Shown here: piece after piece, positions 35,188 through 45,484 of the stretch | Layout of the letters: every line of letters begins with the position of its first letter | How positions within the stretch are numbered: the stretch's first letter is position 1 | Position numbers and translations under genes: made by a program | Notes under the pieces: model-generated | Told to the model about the DNA's origin: nothing | What the model saw: only the letters and a program-made list of their open reading frames with translations | Databases searched by the model: none | Assembly: GCA_021648745.1 (NCBI GenBank) | Contig: JAKISE010000007.1 | Location: forward strand, 1-63,230 | Source: Cyclobacteriaceae bacterium | Lineage (GTDB): Bacteria > Bacteroidota > Bacteroidia > Cytophagales > Cyclobacteriaceae | DNA length: 63,230 nucleotides | Direction: 5' to 3'

Positions 35188-36795
35188 ATGTCCGGAGGTA
35201 GACAAAGCCCAAGAGATAAGATGATTGGGATGATGTATCTGGTGCTTACTGCTCTACTTGCCTTGCAGGTAAGTAATGCCGTACTAGAGAAATTCATCTT
35301 TATCGATCAAGCCTTAACTAGGATGGCGGATGAATATGGTAAAAAGAATACGCAAACTATCACAGGTATTCAAGCTCAAGTTGCAAAACGAAATAATTTA
35401 GAGGCAGATGTTGCCATCTTAAATATTGCAAAAGAGATAAGAACTGAGACAGCAGGTATTATTACCAAAATGTCTGACATTAAAAAGGAAATGGCCATAA
35501 TTACTGGTGCTGGTGATCCTGATGGTTATGATGATGAAACAGGAGCTCTTATTGGCGCAAAAGACTATGATAAGGTGGGTACCATGATGGTAGGCCCTGA
35601 AGGAAAAGGGAAGCAGCTTCAAAAAGATTTAAATGCATACTCAAAATTCTTAACTGAAAAAACAGGTGAGCCGGAAGATCGTTTTCCTAAATTGGCTAAA
35701 GGAGCTGAAGGATACCCTGAATTTGCAAATGACCCAAATCAAAAGGGAAAAAACTTTTCTCAACTGTTTTTTGAAAATACACCAACGGCTGCCGGTATGG
35801 CAACTATGAGTTATTTAGAAACAGAAATTTTAAATTACGAGCGAGTTGCTTTGGCTATTTTAGCAGATAGCGTTGGTGCTGGTGAAGTATCGTTTGATAA
35901 AATTTTCCCATTAATTAGAGCGGAATCAAATGTAGTGGCAGCTGGTGCAAAGTATAAAGCAGAAATGTTTATCGCGGCATCTTCCTCGGCATTAAATCCT
36001 GTGATGTATAAGGATGGAAAAGCCTTACCTCTTTCTCAAATGAGTATAGCAGGTAACGATATTAAGTTTGGGCAAGTAGAATTTTCTGCTTCAGGTTCAG
36101 GTGAAAAGTCGTATAAAGCTAAAATTGAATTGGATGGTAAGGTGTATGAAGATGTTATAAACTATACGGTTATTAAGCCAAGTATATTAATCTCTTCTAG
36201 CGCATTATCTGCCTTATGGAAAAATTGTGGTAACGCTCTTAATGTACAAGTGCCCTTATTAGGCACTAGTTATAACCCTTCTATTTCTGCTACCAATGCA
36301 ACTGTTGTGCCAGGTGGAGGTAAAGGAGAGGTAACTATTATACCTAAAACAAGAGGTAAAGTAGTTATGACGGTAAGAAGTAACGGTGCTACAGTAGGAA
36401 CAAAAACATTTTCGGTAAAAGAAATTCCTTTACCTAAATACGAGCTAGTTATTCCTAGTTCTGCCGGTAACATGGCAGACGGAGTAAAGGGAAGAGCATT
36501 TAGACAGGTTACTGTTAATGCAAAGGCAGAACCTAGTTTTGCTAGTGATGTACCTAAGGATGCTCGTTATAGAGTGAGAGAGGTAGAAGTTAAATTAGTT
36601 AGAAATGGTGATCCTGTAAAGGTTCAAACATTTAAGAAAAATAAAATCACTTTAACTCAGTTTGCTCAGCAGGCACGTAAAGGGGATATTTATATATTTA
36701 CAATTAAAAGAGTAGTAAGAACTAACTTCCAAAATAAATCTGAAAACGTGAGAGCACGTAACGAGATTTATAAAGTGTTAGTTAAAAGCAATTAA
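35188..36795 (+). CDS. gldM: Gliding motility/T9SS motor protein GldM
   Basis: A 535-aa protein with one membrane segment near 12-32 (MIGMMYLVLTALLALQVSNAVL), followed by a long periplasmic part: a helical D1 domain and then Ig-like domains rich in strands. GldM spans the periplasm and links the GldL motor to the GldKN ring. SGGRQSPRDKMIGMMYLVL is the typical family start. It starts 58 bp after gldL. Confidence 0.96.
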   Translation: MSGGRQSPRDKMIGMMYLVLTALLALQVSNAVLEKFIFIDQALTRMADEYGKKNTQTITGIQAQVAKRNNLEADVAILNIAKEIRTETAGIITKMSDIKKEMAIITGAGDPDGYDDETGALIGAKDYDKVGTMMVGPEGKGKQLQKDLNAYSKFLTEKTGEPEDRFPKLAKGAEGYPEFANDPNQKGKNFSQLFFENTPTAAGMATMSYLETEILNYERVALAILADSVGAGEVSFDKIFPLIRAESNVVAAGAKYKAEMFIAASSSALNPVMYKDGKALPLSQMSIAGNDIKFGQVEFSASGSGEKSYKAKIELDGKVYEDVINYTVIKPSILISSSALSALWKNCGNALNVQVPLLGTSYNPSISATNATVVPGGGKGEVTIIPKTRGKVVMTVRSNGATVGTKTFSVKEIPLPKYELVIPSSAGNMADGVKGRAFRQVTVNAKAEPSFASDVPKDARYRVREVEVKLVRNGDPVKVQTFKKNKITLTQFAQQARKGDIYIFTIKRVVRTNFQNKSENVRARNEIYKVLVKSN

Positions 36796-36861
36796 TTAGA
36801 CAAAGAGGAGTTATTCTTGTTACGAGACTATCTCTTCTTTTCATTTAAATAAAATTTACAG

Positions 36862-37809
36862 ATGCGATTCAGTTTTAAAAAATTTGCCATTCTATTGGTT
36901 ATTGTTGGCTTAACAGGAAGTGCAATGGCACAAGAAGGGTTATCAGAGGGAGAGACTGTGAGTCAGTATAACCCTAACTCTGTGAATCCTATTCCAAAAT
37001 ATGAGCAGCTTTATAAGCAAAGAGTTTGGACTCGTGTGGATTTGGAGCAAAAGCTAAATAAAGGCTTTTTTGCTAAAAATAATGAGTTCACCAAAATTAT
37101 TATGGATGCTGTAATGGCGGATCAAATCCAAAATGTTTATTGGGAAGATTCTTTAACTCGTAAAATGACGAAAGCTGAGTTTGCTGAGCGGTTAAATAAA
37201 ACTGAAGTTGATAATAGTGAACCTGAAGCCCAACCTTTGTACGAGGTAGATTATCCTTATTTTGAAGGAGATATTGTTGAGTATAATGGTGGAAACTACA
37301 TCTGTAAAAAGGATTTGAACGATAACGAAATTGGTATTGCACCTACGTCTGACCCTAATTTATGGGAAGTTTATGGGGGTGAAGTCGCTGAGAAATATTT
37401 TGCGACAGATATAGCCATTATGGAAATAATGGAGGATATTATTTTAGACAAGAGAAGAGCACGACAGTATAGAGATATTCAATCGGTTAAGCTTATTGTA
37501 CCAGGAAAATACTCTAATGATGGAGCTAATTATTATATAGCCACTTTCGCATATAAAGATTTAGAAAGGTTTTTTAGAGAACATCCTGATAAAGCTGTTT
37601 GGTATAACCAGCAAAACAGTGCTGAAAACAGAAACCTTGGAGATGCGTTCTTATTAAGATTGTTCCATGGTGAGCTTTACAAAATCGAAAACCCTGATAA
37701 TTTACCAATTGCTTCTTATTATGGAGGTTCTGCAAAACAAGGCTTAATGGCTAGCCAGTGGGAAGAAATGAAAATATTAGAACGCGAGCATAATTTATGG
37801 TCGTACTAG
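36862..37809 (+). CDS. gldN: Gliding motility/T9SS ring protein GldN
   Basis: A 315-aa periplasmic protein with a signal peptide ending near MAQ24. The family motifs YKQRVWTRVDLEQKLNK, ILDKRRARQYRDIQSVKLI and GDAFLLRLFHGELYKI are present. GldN (PorN) binds GldK in the periplasmic ring and touches GldM. Its stop is 17 bp before a hairpin terminator that also lies in the 3' end of uvrC on the other strand. Confidence 0.95.
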   Translation: MRFSFKKFAILLVIVGLTGSAMAQEGLSEGETVSQYNPNSVNPIPKYEQLYKQRVWTRVDLEQKLNKGFFAKNNEFTKIIMDAVMADQIQNVYWEDSLTRKMTKAEFAERLNKTEVDNSEPEAQPLYEVDYPYFEGDIVEYNGGNYICKKDLNDNEIGIAPTSDPNLWEVYGGEVAEKYFATDIAIMEIMEDIILDKRRARQYRDIQSVKLIVPGKYSNDGANYYIATFAYKDLERFFREHPDKAVWYNQQNSAENRNLGDAFLLRLFHGELYKIENPDNLPIASYYGGSAKQGLMASQWEEMKILEREHNLWSY

Positions 37810-37826
37810 AGTTCAGTTAAATTACT

Positions 37827-37860
37827 AAAGCCTCTGCCCTAATCGGTAGAGGCTTTTTTT
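37827..37860 (+). terminator. Terminator after gldN, overlapping the uvrC 3' end
   Basis: AAAGCCTCTGCC (37827-37838) pairs with GGTAGAGGCTTT (37845-37856), 12 bp with one G-U, around CTAATC, and T continues to 37860. The right arm encodes the last residues of UvrC (KKASTD) on the minus strand. It could act in both directions. Confidence 0.85.
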
Positions 37861-39635
37861 ATGTACTCCTTAAGTAACTTGGCCCTATGAACACCTATTA
37901 GAATACGGAGTTCCTTTATAGGAGCAGCTTTTATTTTAGTTGGTGATTTATAAGTTGTCAATAAGAGATTTTTTGTTTTCTCACCAATGCCGTCTATGCT
38001 GTCTAAAAAACTAACCACTTGATCTTTTGATCTTTTTAATCGGTGAAAACTAATGGCAAAGCGATGGGCTTCATCTCTCAGTTGTTGCAGTAGCTTTAGT
38101 GCAGGCGATTTTTTGCTAATATGCACAGGCAAGCTATCACCAGGTAAATATATTTCTTCCAATCTTTTGGCAATTCCTGCAATGGCTATTTTACCATAGG
38201 CTCCAGTAGCTTTTAGGCCATCAACAGCAGCGCTCAATTGACCTTTCCCTCCATCTATTAATACTAGGTTGGGCAAAGGCTTGTGTTCTTTTTGTAGCCT
38301 TTCATACCGCCTAGTTACCACTTCTTGCATAGAGGCAAAATCATCGGGTCCTTCAACTGTTTTAATGTTATACTTTCTGTATTCTTTTTTCGCTGGCTTT
38401 CCATTTTTAAAACAAACCATAGAAGCAACTGGGTGGGTACCCTGAATATTAGAATTATCGAAACATTCAATATGAATAGGAAGGGTTGTTAAATTAAGAG
38501 CCTCTTGTAGCAGTTCTAATGTTTTTTCGTTTTTGTTAGTTGTAACAGATTTTTGTTCACTATTTCGTTTTAAGTACAGGGCGTTTTTCAAACACATGTT
38601 AACTAGTTTCTTTTTATCTCCAATTTTTGGAACTTCTATTTGTAAGGGCTCGGGAGCCTCCTTAATAAGTATATTAGAAAGTATTTGAATTGTAGTTAAA
38701 CCTTCAACTTCACTTATAAGTTGCGGAACGGCTGACATTAAAATTTCAGCATCCGTTTCTTCTAATGGTTTTTTTACCTCTACAGATTTTGATTGCGTAA
38801 TTGAGCCATTTGTAACCTTCATAAAATTCAGATAGGCTTTTTTATCCGTACTAATAAGAGCAATTACGTACAGTGAGTTTAATTTAGGGTTAACAACTAT
38901 GGATTTATTATAGAAGGTAGTAAGCTGATCTAGTTTCACTTTATATTCTTCCGCTTTTTCAAATTCTAGGCCCGAAGCATGTGCCTTCATTTTGTCCTCA
39001 AGAAATTTACGAGGAGCGGCAATATTGCCTTTTAAAATATTAACAGCTTGCTTTAAATTTATCTCATAATCTTCTTCCTTCTGCAAGTTTTCACAAGGTC
39101 CTTTACAATTACCAATATGGTATTCGAGGCAAATTTTATATTTGCCATTTTTTATATTTTGGGCAGATAGGTTGTATTTGCACGTGCGTAATGAATATAT
39201 CTTGTTCACAAGATCTAGTACAGAACGCATTTTAACCACACTTATATAAGGGCCATAAAAGTCTCCCTTAGCATTGTCAATGTTTCTTAAACTATAAATT
39301 CGAGGAAACCTTTGATGCGTTACACATATATACGGAAAGGATTTGTCGTCTTTTAATAAAATATTATACTTTGGTTGATTGGCCTTTATCAGGCTATTTT
39401 CTAGTAGCAGTGCATCAAATTCTGTATAGGTAACAACAAATTTTATATCTCTTATTTCTGAAACTAATTTTCGAGTTTTTCGATTATGACTAGCCCCTTT
39501 ATTAAAATAACTTGCAACTCTTTTCCTTAGATCCTTGGCCTTGCCTACATAAATGAGCACATTGTTTTCATTATAATACTTGTAAACGCCTGGATTATGC
39601 GGAATAGAGGCAACCAGCTTTTTTTGGTCAAACAT
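37839..39635 (-). CDS. uvrC: Excinuclease ABC subunit C
   Basis: A 598-aa UvrC, the dual-incision nuclease of nucleotide excision repair. The N-terminal GIY-YIG nuclease reads PGVYKYYNENNVLIYVGKAKDLRKR, a Cys cluster and the UVR region follow (about 140-235), then an RNase H-like nuclease with IECFDNSNIQG, and a C-terminal helix-hairpin-helix pair (LDSIDGIGEKTKNLLL, LRILIGVHRAKLL). It overlaps the PBP gene upstream by 1 bp, so it is read as the third gene of a sprE-PBP-uvrC operon. Confidence 0.95.
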   Translation of the reverse strand: MFDQKKLVASIPHNPGVYKYYNENNVLIYVGKAKDLRKRVASYFNKGASHNRKTRKLVSEIRDIKFVVTYTEFDALLLENSLIKANQPKYNILLKDDKSFPYICVTHQRFPRIYSLRNIDNAKGDFYGPYISVVKMRSVLDLVNKIYSLRTCKYNLSAQNIKNGKYKICLEYHIGNCKGPCENLQKEEDYEINLKQAVNILKGNIAAPRKFLEDKMKAHASGLEFEKAEEYKVKLDQLTTFYNKSIVVNPKLNSLYVIALISTDKKAYLNFMKVTNGSITQSKSVEVKKPLEETDAEILMSAVPQLISEVEGLTTIQILSNILIKEAPEPLQIEVPKIGDKKKLVNMCLKNALYLKRNSEQKSVTTNKNEKTLELLQEALNLTTLPIHIECFDNSNIQGTHPVASMVCFKNGKPAKKEYRKYNIKTVEGPDDFASMQEVVTRRYERLQKEHKPLPNLVLIDGGKGQLSAAVDGLKATGAYGKIAIAGIAKRLEEIYLPGDSLPVHISKKSPALKLLQQLRDEAHRFAISFHRLKRSKDQVVSFLDSIDGIGEKTKNLLLTTYKSPTKIKAAPIKELRILIGVHRAKLLKEYIKKASTD

Positions 39636-41959
39636 TAGTCTATTCCCTCCTCGTCCAAATCAACGGAAAGAGAATCTAGTCTGCGCTGTAGCAAAGAGTC
39701 TGCAGGAGAAAGATTTAATAGGCTGTATTGTCCACAATCTAATGTTACCGATAGACGTTTTCTTGGTTTTTTGAAAGGTTGCATCTTATATCCTAGAGAA
39801 TCATCATTATATACATTAGTCATAAAATCAGCCCAAATGGGTAAGGCCATATAAGCGCCTTGTCCATATTTAATAGAGGGAAAATGAATAGCACGATCAT
39901 CTCCGCCAACCCAAACACCAGCTACTAAGTCTTCTGTAACTCCTATAAACCACCCGTCAGAGTAGTTTTGGGTTGTTCCGGTTTTAGCACCGATTTCATT
40001 GCCATTTTTCAGAAGATTGTATTGATAGTCAAGCCTTCGTGCTGTCCCACCTTCTTCTTCAAGCGTTCCTTTTAGCATATGTAGCATTAGGTATGCATCT
40101 TCAGAGCTTAAGGCTTGTTTCTGCTGAGGAACATATTCTTGTATAATTTCTCCGTTTTTATCTTCAATTCGGCTGATGTAAAACGGTTTTGTCCAAATTC
40201 CTTGATTTGCAAACGCACTGTAAGCACCAATTAATTCGTAAACGGAAACATCGCTTACGCCAAGAGCCAATGATAATACAGGAGCTAGTTCACTTTCTAT
40301 TCCCAAAGATTTGGCCTTAGTTACCACGTTTTCTGGTCCAACTAAGCTCATAATTTTAGCGGTAACTGAGTTTTTAGACTGTGCCATTCCTTTTCGGATG
40401 GTCATTTTTTCACCAGTAAATTTCATATTAGAGTTTTCTGGTGACCAGGTTGGAGGCGTACCTCCTGTTTCATAAGTTCTGCGTTCATCAACTACTTCAT
40501 AGCAGGGGTAGTACCCGTTTTCTATGGCGGTAGCATATACGATAGGTTTGAAGGTTGAGCCTGGTTGGTTTTTACCTTGTTTTACATGGTCGTACTTAAA
40601 ATATTTATAATTAATACCTCCAACCCATGCTTTAATATTGCCCGTGTGTGGATCCATGGCCATAAAACCTGCTTGTAAAAACTTTTTATAATACCTAAGC
40701 GAATCCATTGGGCTCATTATTGTGTCTATCTCCCCATTCCAACTAAAAATTCTCATCTTTTTAGGTAGATTAAGCACAATATTTATCGAGTCGGATTCGG
40801 CCCCATATTTACGTTTTAACTTACGGTAGTGTTCGGTACGCTTGATAACGCGGGGTATAAAATTTTTAATTTCTTTTCCATTTTCATCTACCCAGGGGTT
40901 ACGTTTGCCCCAAGACTCGTTAAAGGTAGTTTGTAAAGAATCCATCCAGTAACTCATCGCATTTTCTGCATACTGTTGTAAATCTTTATCTATGGTGGTA
41001 TGTATTTTTAACCCAGATTCGTATAAATCAATTCCCCGTTCTTTACAAAATTTAAGCAAATCATTTTGAATAACAGCTCTAAAGTAATTGGCTAATCCAG
41101 TATTTTGATTGGCAACTTTATAGTTACTCAAATCGATTGGTAGCTGAATAAGCGAGTCGTACTCAACAGCAGTTATTACATTTTGTTTTTGAAGCTTTAA
41201 TAAAACTTCGTTTCGTTTTCTTAACGAGTTGTCGTAATTGAGAATAGGGTTAAATCTTGTAACAGCTTGTAGCAGCCCAATTAATGTAGCAGATTCTTGG
41301 TAGTTTAGCTCGGAAGGTTCTTTGCCAAAAAAAGTAACTGAAGCAGCCTTTATTCCGAAAGCATTGCTGCCAAAGTCAACTGTGTTGAGGTAAAGCGCAA
41401 TAATTTCTTCTTTTGTAAATGTTTCTTCTAGCGTTACAGCAATTAGCCATTCTTTTGTTTTAGAAACAATAAGCTTAGGAATTCTTCCCAATTTTGTAAT
41501 GCTCCCTTCCATTGCTTCACCTCTGGTAGAATATAATTTTTTTGCCAGCTGCTGAGTTATAGTGCTTCCCCCTCCTGCCAGATTAAAGGTTAACAAGCCT
41601 TTTACCACTCTTAAATAGGCAATTAAGTCGAGCCCTGAATGATTATAGAAACGATGGTCTTCAGAAGCTACTAAGGTTTTTTTTAAATCATCAGATAATT
41701 GGTCATAGGTAACCTGGCTTCTGTTCGATCTAAAATATTTCCCCATTTCTTCCCCATTTGCATAATATAAGGTTGAAGAAAGGTCTGTTTCAGGGTTTTC
41801 TAATTGGCTAAGAGCTGGCATTTTGCCAAACAAGCCATATAAATCATTGGAAACAGCATAAATGTAAAATGGGAGTCCTGCAAATATTCCTATAAAAAGA
41901 ATCCAAACAGCCCAAACCAGCTTAGATTTTATATTTCGGTCTTTTTTTATGCTACTCAT
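39635..41959 (-). CDS. Class A penicillin-binding protein (PBP1A-like)
   Basis: A 774-aa bifunctional peptidoglycan synthase. One membrane anchor (about 14-35) is followed by the GT51 transglycosylase (SEDHRFYNHSG with catalytic Glu, GGGSTITQQLAKKL) and the transpeptidase (Ser468 in PGSTFKPI, SKNSV, KTGTTQ). It polymerises and cross-links the wall. The C-terminus is short and acidic. It lies 6 bp after the SprE-like gene and overlaps uvrC by 1 bp. Confidence 0.94.
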   Translation of the reverse strand: MSSIKKDRNIKSKLVWAVWILFIGIFAGLPFYIYAVSNDLYGLFGKMPALSQLENPETDLSSTLYYANGEEMGKYFRSNRSQVTYDQLSDDLKKTLVASEDHRFYNHSGLDLIAYLRVVKGLLTFNLAGGGSTITQQLAKKLYSTRGEAMEGSITKLGRIPKLIVSKTKEWLIAVTLEETFTKEEIIALYLNTVDFGSNAFGIKAASVTFFGKEPSELNYQESATLIGLLQAVTRFNPILNYDNSLRKRNEVLLKLQKQNVITAVEYDSLIQLPIDLSNYKVANQNTGLANYFRAVIQNDLLKFCKERGIDLYESGLKIHTTIDKDLQQYAENAMSYWMDSLQTTFNESWGKRNPWVDENGKEIKNFIPRVIKRTEHYRKLKRKYGAESDSINIVLNLPKKMRIFSWNGEIDTIMSPMDSLRYYKKFLQAGFMAMDPHTGNIKAWVGGINYKYFKYDHVKQGKNQPGSTFKPIVYATAIENGYYPCYEVVDERRTYETGGTPPTWSPENSNMKFTGEKMTIRKGMAQSKNSVTAKIMSLVGPENVVTKAKSLGIESELAPVLSLALGVSDVSVYELIGAYSAFANQGIWTKPFYISRIEDKNGEIIQEYVPQQKQALSSEDAYLMLHMLKGTLEEEGGTARRLDYQYNLLKNGNEIGAKTGTTQNYSDGWFIGVTEDLVAGVWVGGDDRAIHFPSIKYGQGAYMALPIWADFMTNVYNDDSLGYKMQPFKKPRKRLSVTLDCGQYSLLNLSPADSLLQRRLDSLSVDLDEEGID

Positions 41960-41965
41960 TAACGG

Positions 41966-44494
41966 TTAGTAATTGGCCTCAAAAAAAGTAAGGTAAGTGT
42001 CAACTTCTTTAGTCTGGTGCAAAAGTTCAAAATTTAATTTAGATATAACAAAAATAACATTTTTGATTGATTGCTCAGATTTAATTATGTCATAAAAAAG
42101 TAGAGCCCCATCTTTATCTGCAAAGGTTTTAATTACTAAGAAAGAGTTTTTGGTATCGAGATTAAGTTTTCCTACCGTGAAATTTTTATTGGCAAACTGT
42201 GAATTTATAATTCTGTTAACAGTTTCAGTAGCCGTTTTATCACTTAGCGAGTCTGTAATAAGAATGAAGTAATGATCTTGATCAGCTACAACTTTACTAA
42301 ACCTAGTTTCTTTGAGCTTCACAAGCCTATTCTGATACGTTTTAGAGGCCTCTAGTAATTTTTTAGCATATTCGTTCAATTCTCCTTCTGGAAACATTAT
42401 GATAAAATCATTAAGAGCCAACTGGTATTCAGGGAGTGGTTCAGTTTTGCCAGTTATTAGTGCTTTCAGCAACCAGAAATTAGAAATAAAACTTGCCTTA
42501 GGATATTCCTTTATTGCAGTGTTTATATAATGTTTGGCGCTCTCATAATCTGCAGCTTTATACAACGTGTATGCTTTTTTATATTCAACCGCCAATTTTT
42601 CATTTGCTTTATCACTCTCCTCAACAAACTGCGGGTTTAAAATAAGGTTTGCATATAATGAGTTAGGATATTTGTCGAAAATAAGATTTTTGTACTCAGT
42701 GCTTTTATCAGGGTTCTCCTCCATTTCTATAAGATATAAAAGATAGAGAACCTCTGGTTCATAAAGTGTTTTAGGGTATCTATTTAAAAGTATATTATAA
42801 TTTTCAATAGCACTGTTATCCTCCTCTAGCTCAAAATGGTAGATATTGCCTAAGTTATAAAAGGCATCTTCGAGTTTTTTGTTGGCATCGGCTACTTCTT
42901 GCTTTGTTTTGGGTACTTGATTATAAAAACCAGAGGCTACATTATTGATTGAATTTTTATCGTCCAATTCAGAGGCGGAACTTTCACTATCTTCTTCAAT
43001 ACTGGATTCGTTATCTGTTTCAATCACTGAGGATTTAATCGATCTTCTCCAATGATCCTCGAGTGCTCTTTCTCCCCAAATATTTTTAAATGCAATTCTA
43101 CCTTTGCTTACGGCAGCAGGGTTTGTGAAATACCAATTTCCACCTCCAATACCTGTAGGTTCTTGATTAAACGAAAAGAAGCTTTCTGCCGCGTCCTTTT
43201 TCCTTTGTTTTTCTTCTTTGGCCTTCTCTAGCGCCCTTCTTTGCTCTGCCTCTGCTGTAAAAAGTGCCATTAACTCTGTTGAGTCTTTTGTTGAAAGAGT
43301 AAGGAGGCTATCTTGTAGCGTAATGGTGTTTATTTGTTTGATAAAGCGCGTAAGAACTTCATTTCTTGTCGCAATTTTTTCATAAAATTCGTAATTTTTT
43401 GGCAATGTGGTAACAGCACTGTCATAATACGCTTGAGCAGTACTATAGTTTTTAAGGGTATCAAAATACACTTCGCCAAGACTTAAATAAGCGAGGCCTT
43501 TTATTCTTGGGTTATTCTTACTGGTTTGAATAGATAAGTTAAAGTTGATTAGCGATTCTGGAAGATACCCTTGTTTTAATTCAAATTTGGCCCATTCATA
43601 ATAAATCCTATCTTGAAACTCTCTATTTTTTTCGTCTTTAACAAGTTTCTTAAAATACTTCCGTACGTCTTTAATGTCACTGCGCTCTCCTAATTGTGTA
43701 ACTTGAGCCATATTTAATTTGGCATAAAAGGAGAGCTCATATTCGGGGTTACTTCGAATGCATTTTTTATAATAATCGAATGCAGATGATTCGAATCCAA
43801 TTTTTTGATATACCTGTCCAATAATGAAGAATAGTTTAGCTCTTTCTTGCTTGGTTAATAATGGGTCTGCCGCAACTAGGCTTTTCACCATATTATCTTT
43901 CTGATCAAGCTTTTGATAATAGAATGCCTTCATCAAGTAGGAGTATTTTAAATTCTTCTCGTTGAGTCTTTCCCTACTTAAAAAATCTGAGACTGCTTCT
44001 GCATTAGACATTTCATTATTTTCTATGAAAGTTCTCATAAGGTTAATCAACGCCCAATGTTTAGCATTTATGTCCTCAGCTTTGGTATTTACATACTTAA
44101 ATGTTTCGATCGCGTTGGGGTAGTCGTACCCGTACATTCTTGCTTGGCCAATTATATTATAACTGTCATCAACCCATTTGCTGTTTTTGTGGTATTGAAT
44201 AACAATAGATGCTTTTTTAATAGCCTCTTCTATTTCTACTTTATAGATTTTTTTATTGGCTGAATCTATGGCGGGAAAAATGGGAAGAATATGATCATAA
44301 TCGGCCGACTGGCTTGCCTTAATGCCTTCTTCAATACTAGTTATTTGAGCTAGGGCGTAGAAGTACGCATTATAATGTGCAGTTGTATTATGATAAGCCC
44401 TATTTAGAGGTGCATTTTTTTCCGAAGAGCAGGAATATAATAATGCAACTGTAATAAGTGCTGGAAAGAGAAATGTTCTTTGAGTAATATTCAA
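41966..44494 (-). CDS. SprE/PorW-type TPR lipoprotein
   Basis: An 842-aa lipoprotein (Cys22 in LLYSCSS). The family start NRAYHNTTAHYNAYFYALAQ follows the anchor. Long TPR arrays run from about 80 to 400 and 540 to 740, split by a charged, Glu/Lys-rich linker (EKAKEEKQRKKDAAESFFSF). SprE (PorW) connects the T9SS translocon with other parts of the machine and is needed for secretion and gliding. Its place 4 kb from gldN supports this call. Confidence 0.9.
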   Translation of the reverse strand: MNITQRTFLFPALITVALLYSCSSEKNAPLNRAYHNTTAHYNAYFYALAQITSIEEGIKASQSADYDHILPIFPAIDSANKKIYKVEIEEAIKKASIVIQYHKNSKWVDDSYNIIGQARMYGYDYPNAIETFKYVNTKAEDINAKHWALINLMRTFIENNEMSNAEAVSDFLSRERLNEKNLKYSYLMKAFYYQKLDQKDNMVKSLVAADPLLTKQERAKLFFIIGQVYQKIGFESSAFDYYKKCIRSNPEYELSFYAKLNMAQVTQLGERSDIKDVRKYFKKLVKDEKNREFQDRIYYEWAKFELKQGYLPESLINFNLSIQTSKNNPRIKGLAYLSLGEVYFDTLKNYSTAQAYYDSAVTTLPKNYEFYEKIATRNEVLTRFIKQINTITLQDSLLTLSTKDSTELMALFTAEAEQRRALEKAKEEKQRKKDAAESFFSFNQEPTGIGGGNWYFTNPAAVSKGRIAFKNIWGERALEDHWRRSIKSSVIETDNESSIEEDSESSASELDDKNSINNVASGFYNQVPKTKQEVADANKKLEDAFYNLGNIYHFELEEDNSAIENYNILLNRYPKTLYEPEVLYLLYLIEMEENPDKSTEYKNLIFDKYPNSLYANLILNPQFVEESDKANEKLAVEYKKAYTLYKAADYESAKHYINTAIKEYPKASFISNFWLLKALITGKTEPLPEYQLALNDFIIMFPEGELNEYAKKLLEASKTYQNRLVKLKETRFSKVVADQDHYFILITDSLSDKTATETVNRIINSQFANKNFTVGKLNLDTKNSFLVIKTFADKDGALLFYDIIKSEQSIKNVIFVISKLNFELLHQTKEVDTYLTFFEANY

Positions 44495-44570
44495 TTGACC
44501 TTACTTGAGGATTCCTGTTTTAACCTAACGTTATTTTTTTTCAATTAATACAATAATACTTTTTTATCTC

Positions 44571-44578
44571 TATTTTTG
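44571..44578 (+). promoter_or_regulatory. -7 box TATTTTTG for the M23 peptidase gene
   Basis: TATTTTTG lies 25 bp before the TTG start at 44604. No clear -33 element. Confidence 0.5.
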
Positions 44579-44603
44579 CCCACAAAAACGTAGTACTAAG
44601 TCA

Positions 44604-45461
44604 TTGAAACCAAAAAAAACTTTTTCAAACTGGTTAACACAACGCTACCTTCTCATAATTAGGAATGAGGAAAATTTTGCTGAGAAGAGGTTTCTTGGAT
44701 TCACTTATGCCAAATTTTTCCTTTTTTCCTCATTACTCTTTATTTCTCTGTTGGTAGTAAGCTTATTTTTAAGTAGAACGTTACTTGAAAAATGGTTCGA
44801 CCCTAGACATGCACAGATTGAAGCTAATAAAAAATTATATACACTCTCCCTCGAACTAGATTCCTTAGCGCAGGAAGTGCAGCATAAAGACCAATTTATA
44901 TCATTGTTTAAAGGGTTTTTAACTGGAGAAATAGATTCAGCAAGGATTGATAGCTTTCGACAGCGATCTTCGTTACAAGATCGAAAATATATTGATTTGT
45001 CCACTTCGCCTATCGACTCACAGTTAAGAAAGGAATTTGAATTTGTAGATTCAACACTAAATTTAACTTCTAGAACGGTAAGCGAACTCCAAGAAATGTT
45101 TTTATATCCTCCTATTTCGGGGCTTATATCTCAAAAATTTGAAATTAAAGAAGACCACTTTGGGGTTGATATTGTGTCAAAAAAGAATGAACCTATTATG
45201 AGCGTGGCAAGCGGAACCGTAATAATTGCTTCTTGGACTCAAGACTCTGGTTATGTCATTGCTGTTCAACATAGCTCCAATCTGATGTCGGTTTATAAGC
45301 ATAATGCTGAGTTATTGAAAAAAACAGGTAGTTTTGTAACCGGAGGAGATGTTATTGCTATAATAGGCAACACAGGCGACTTAACAGATGGGCCACATCT
45401 TCACTTCGAACTCTGGTATAAAGGCAATGCCGTAAATCCAGAAGATTTTATTTTGTTTTAA
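44604..45461 (+). CDS. M23-family (LytM) murein endopeptidase
   Basis: A 285-aa membrane-anchored peptidase starting at TTG. The membrane segment lies near 37-60, then comes a coiled coil (75-165), then the LytM domain (about 170-285). The zinc and catalytic residues are present: HFGVD, YKHN and GPHLHFELW, so it should be active on peptide cross-links. It is followed 23 bp later by bactofilin; M23-bactofilin pairs shape the wall in several bacteria. Confidence 0.93.
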   Translation: MKPKKTFSNWLTQRYLLIIRNEENFAEKRFLGFTYAKFFLFSSLLFISLLVVSLFLSRTLLEKWFDPRHAQIEANKKLYTLSLELDSLAQEVQHKDQFISLFKGFLTGEIDSARIDSFRQRSSLQDRKYIDLSTSPIDSQLRKEFEFVDSTLNLTSRTVSELQEMFLYPPISGLISQKFEIKEDHFGVDIVSKKNEPIMSVASGTVIIASWTQDSGYVIAVQHSSNLMSVYKHNAELLKKTGSFVTGGDVIAIIGNTGDLTDGPHLHFELWYKGNAVNPEDFILF

Positions 45462-45484
45462 ATACTCGTAATATAAAAAAGAAC

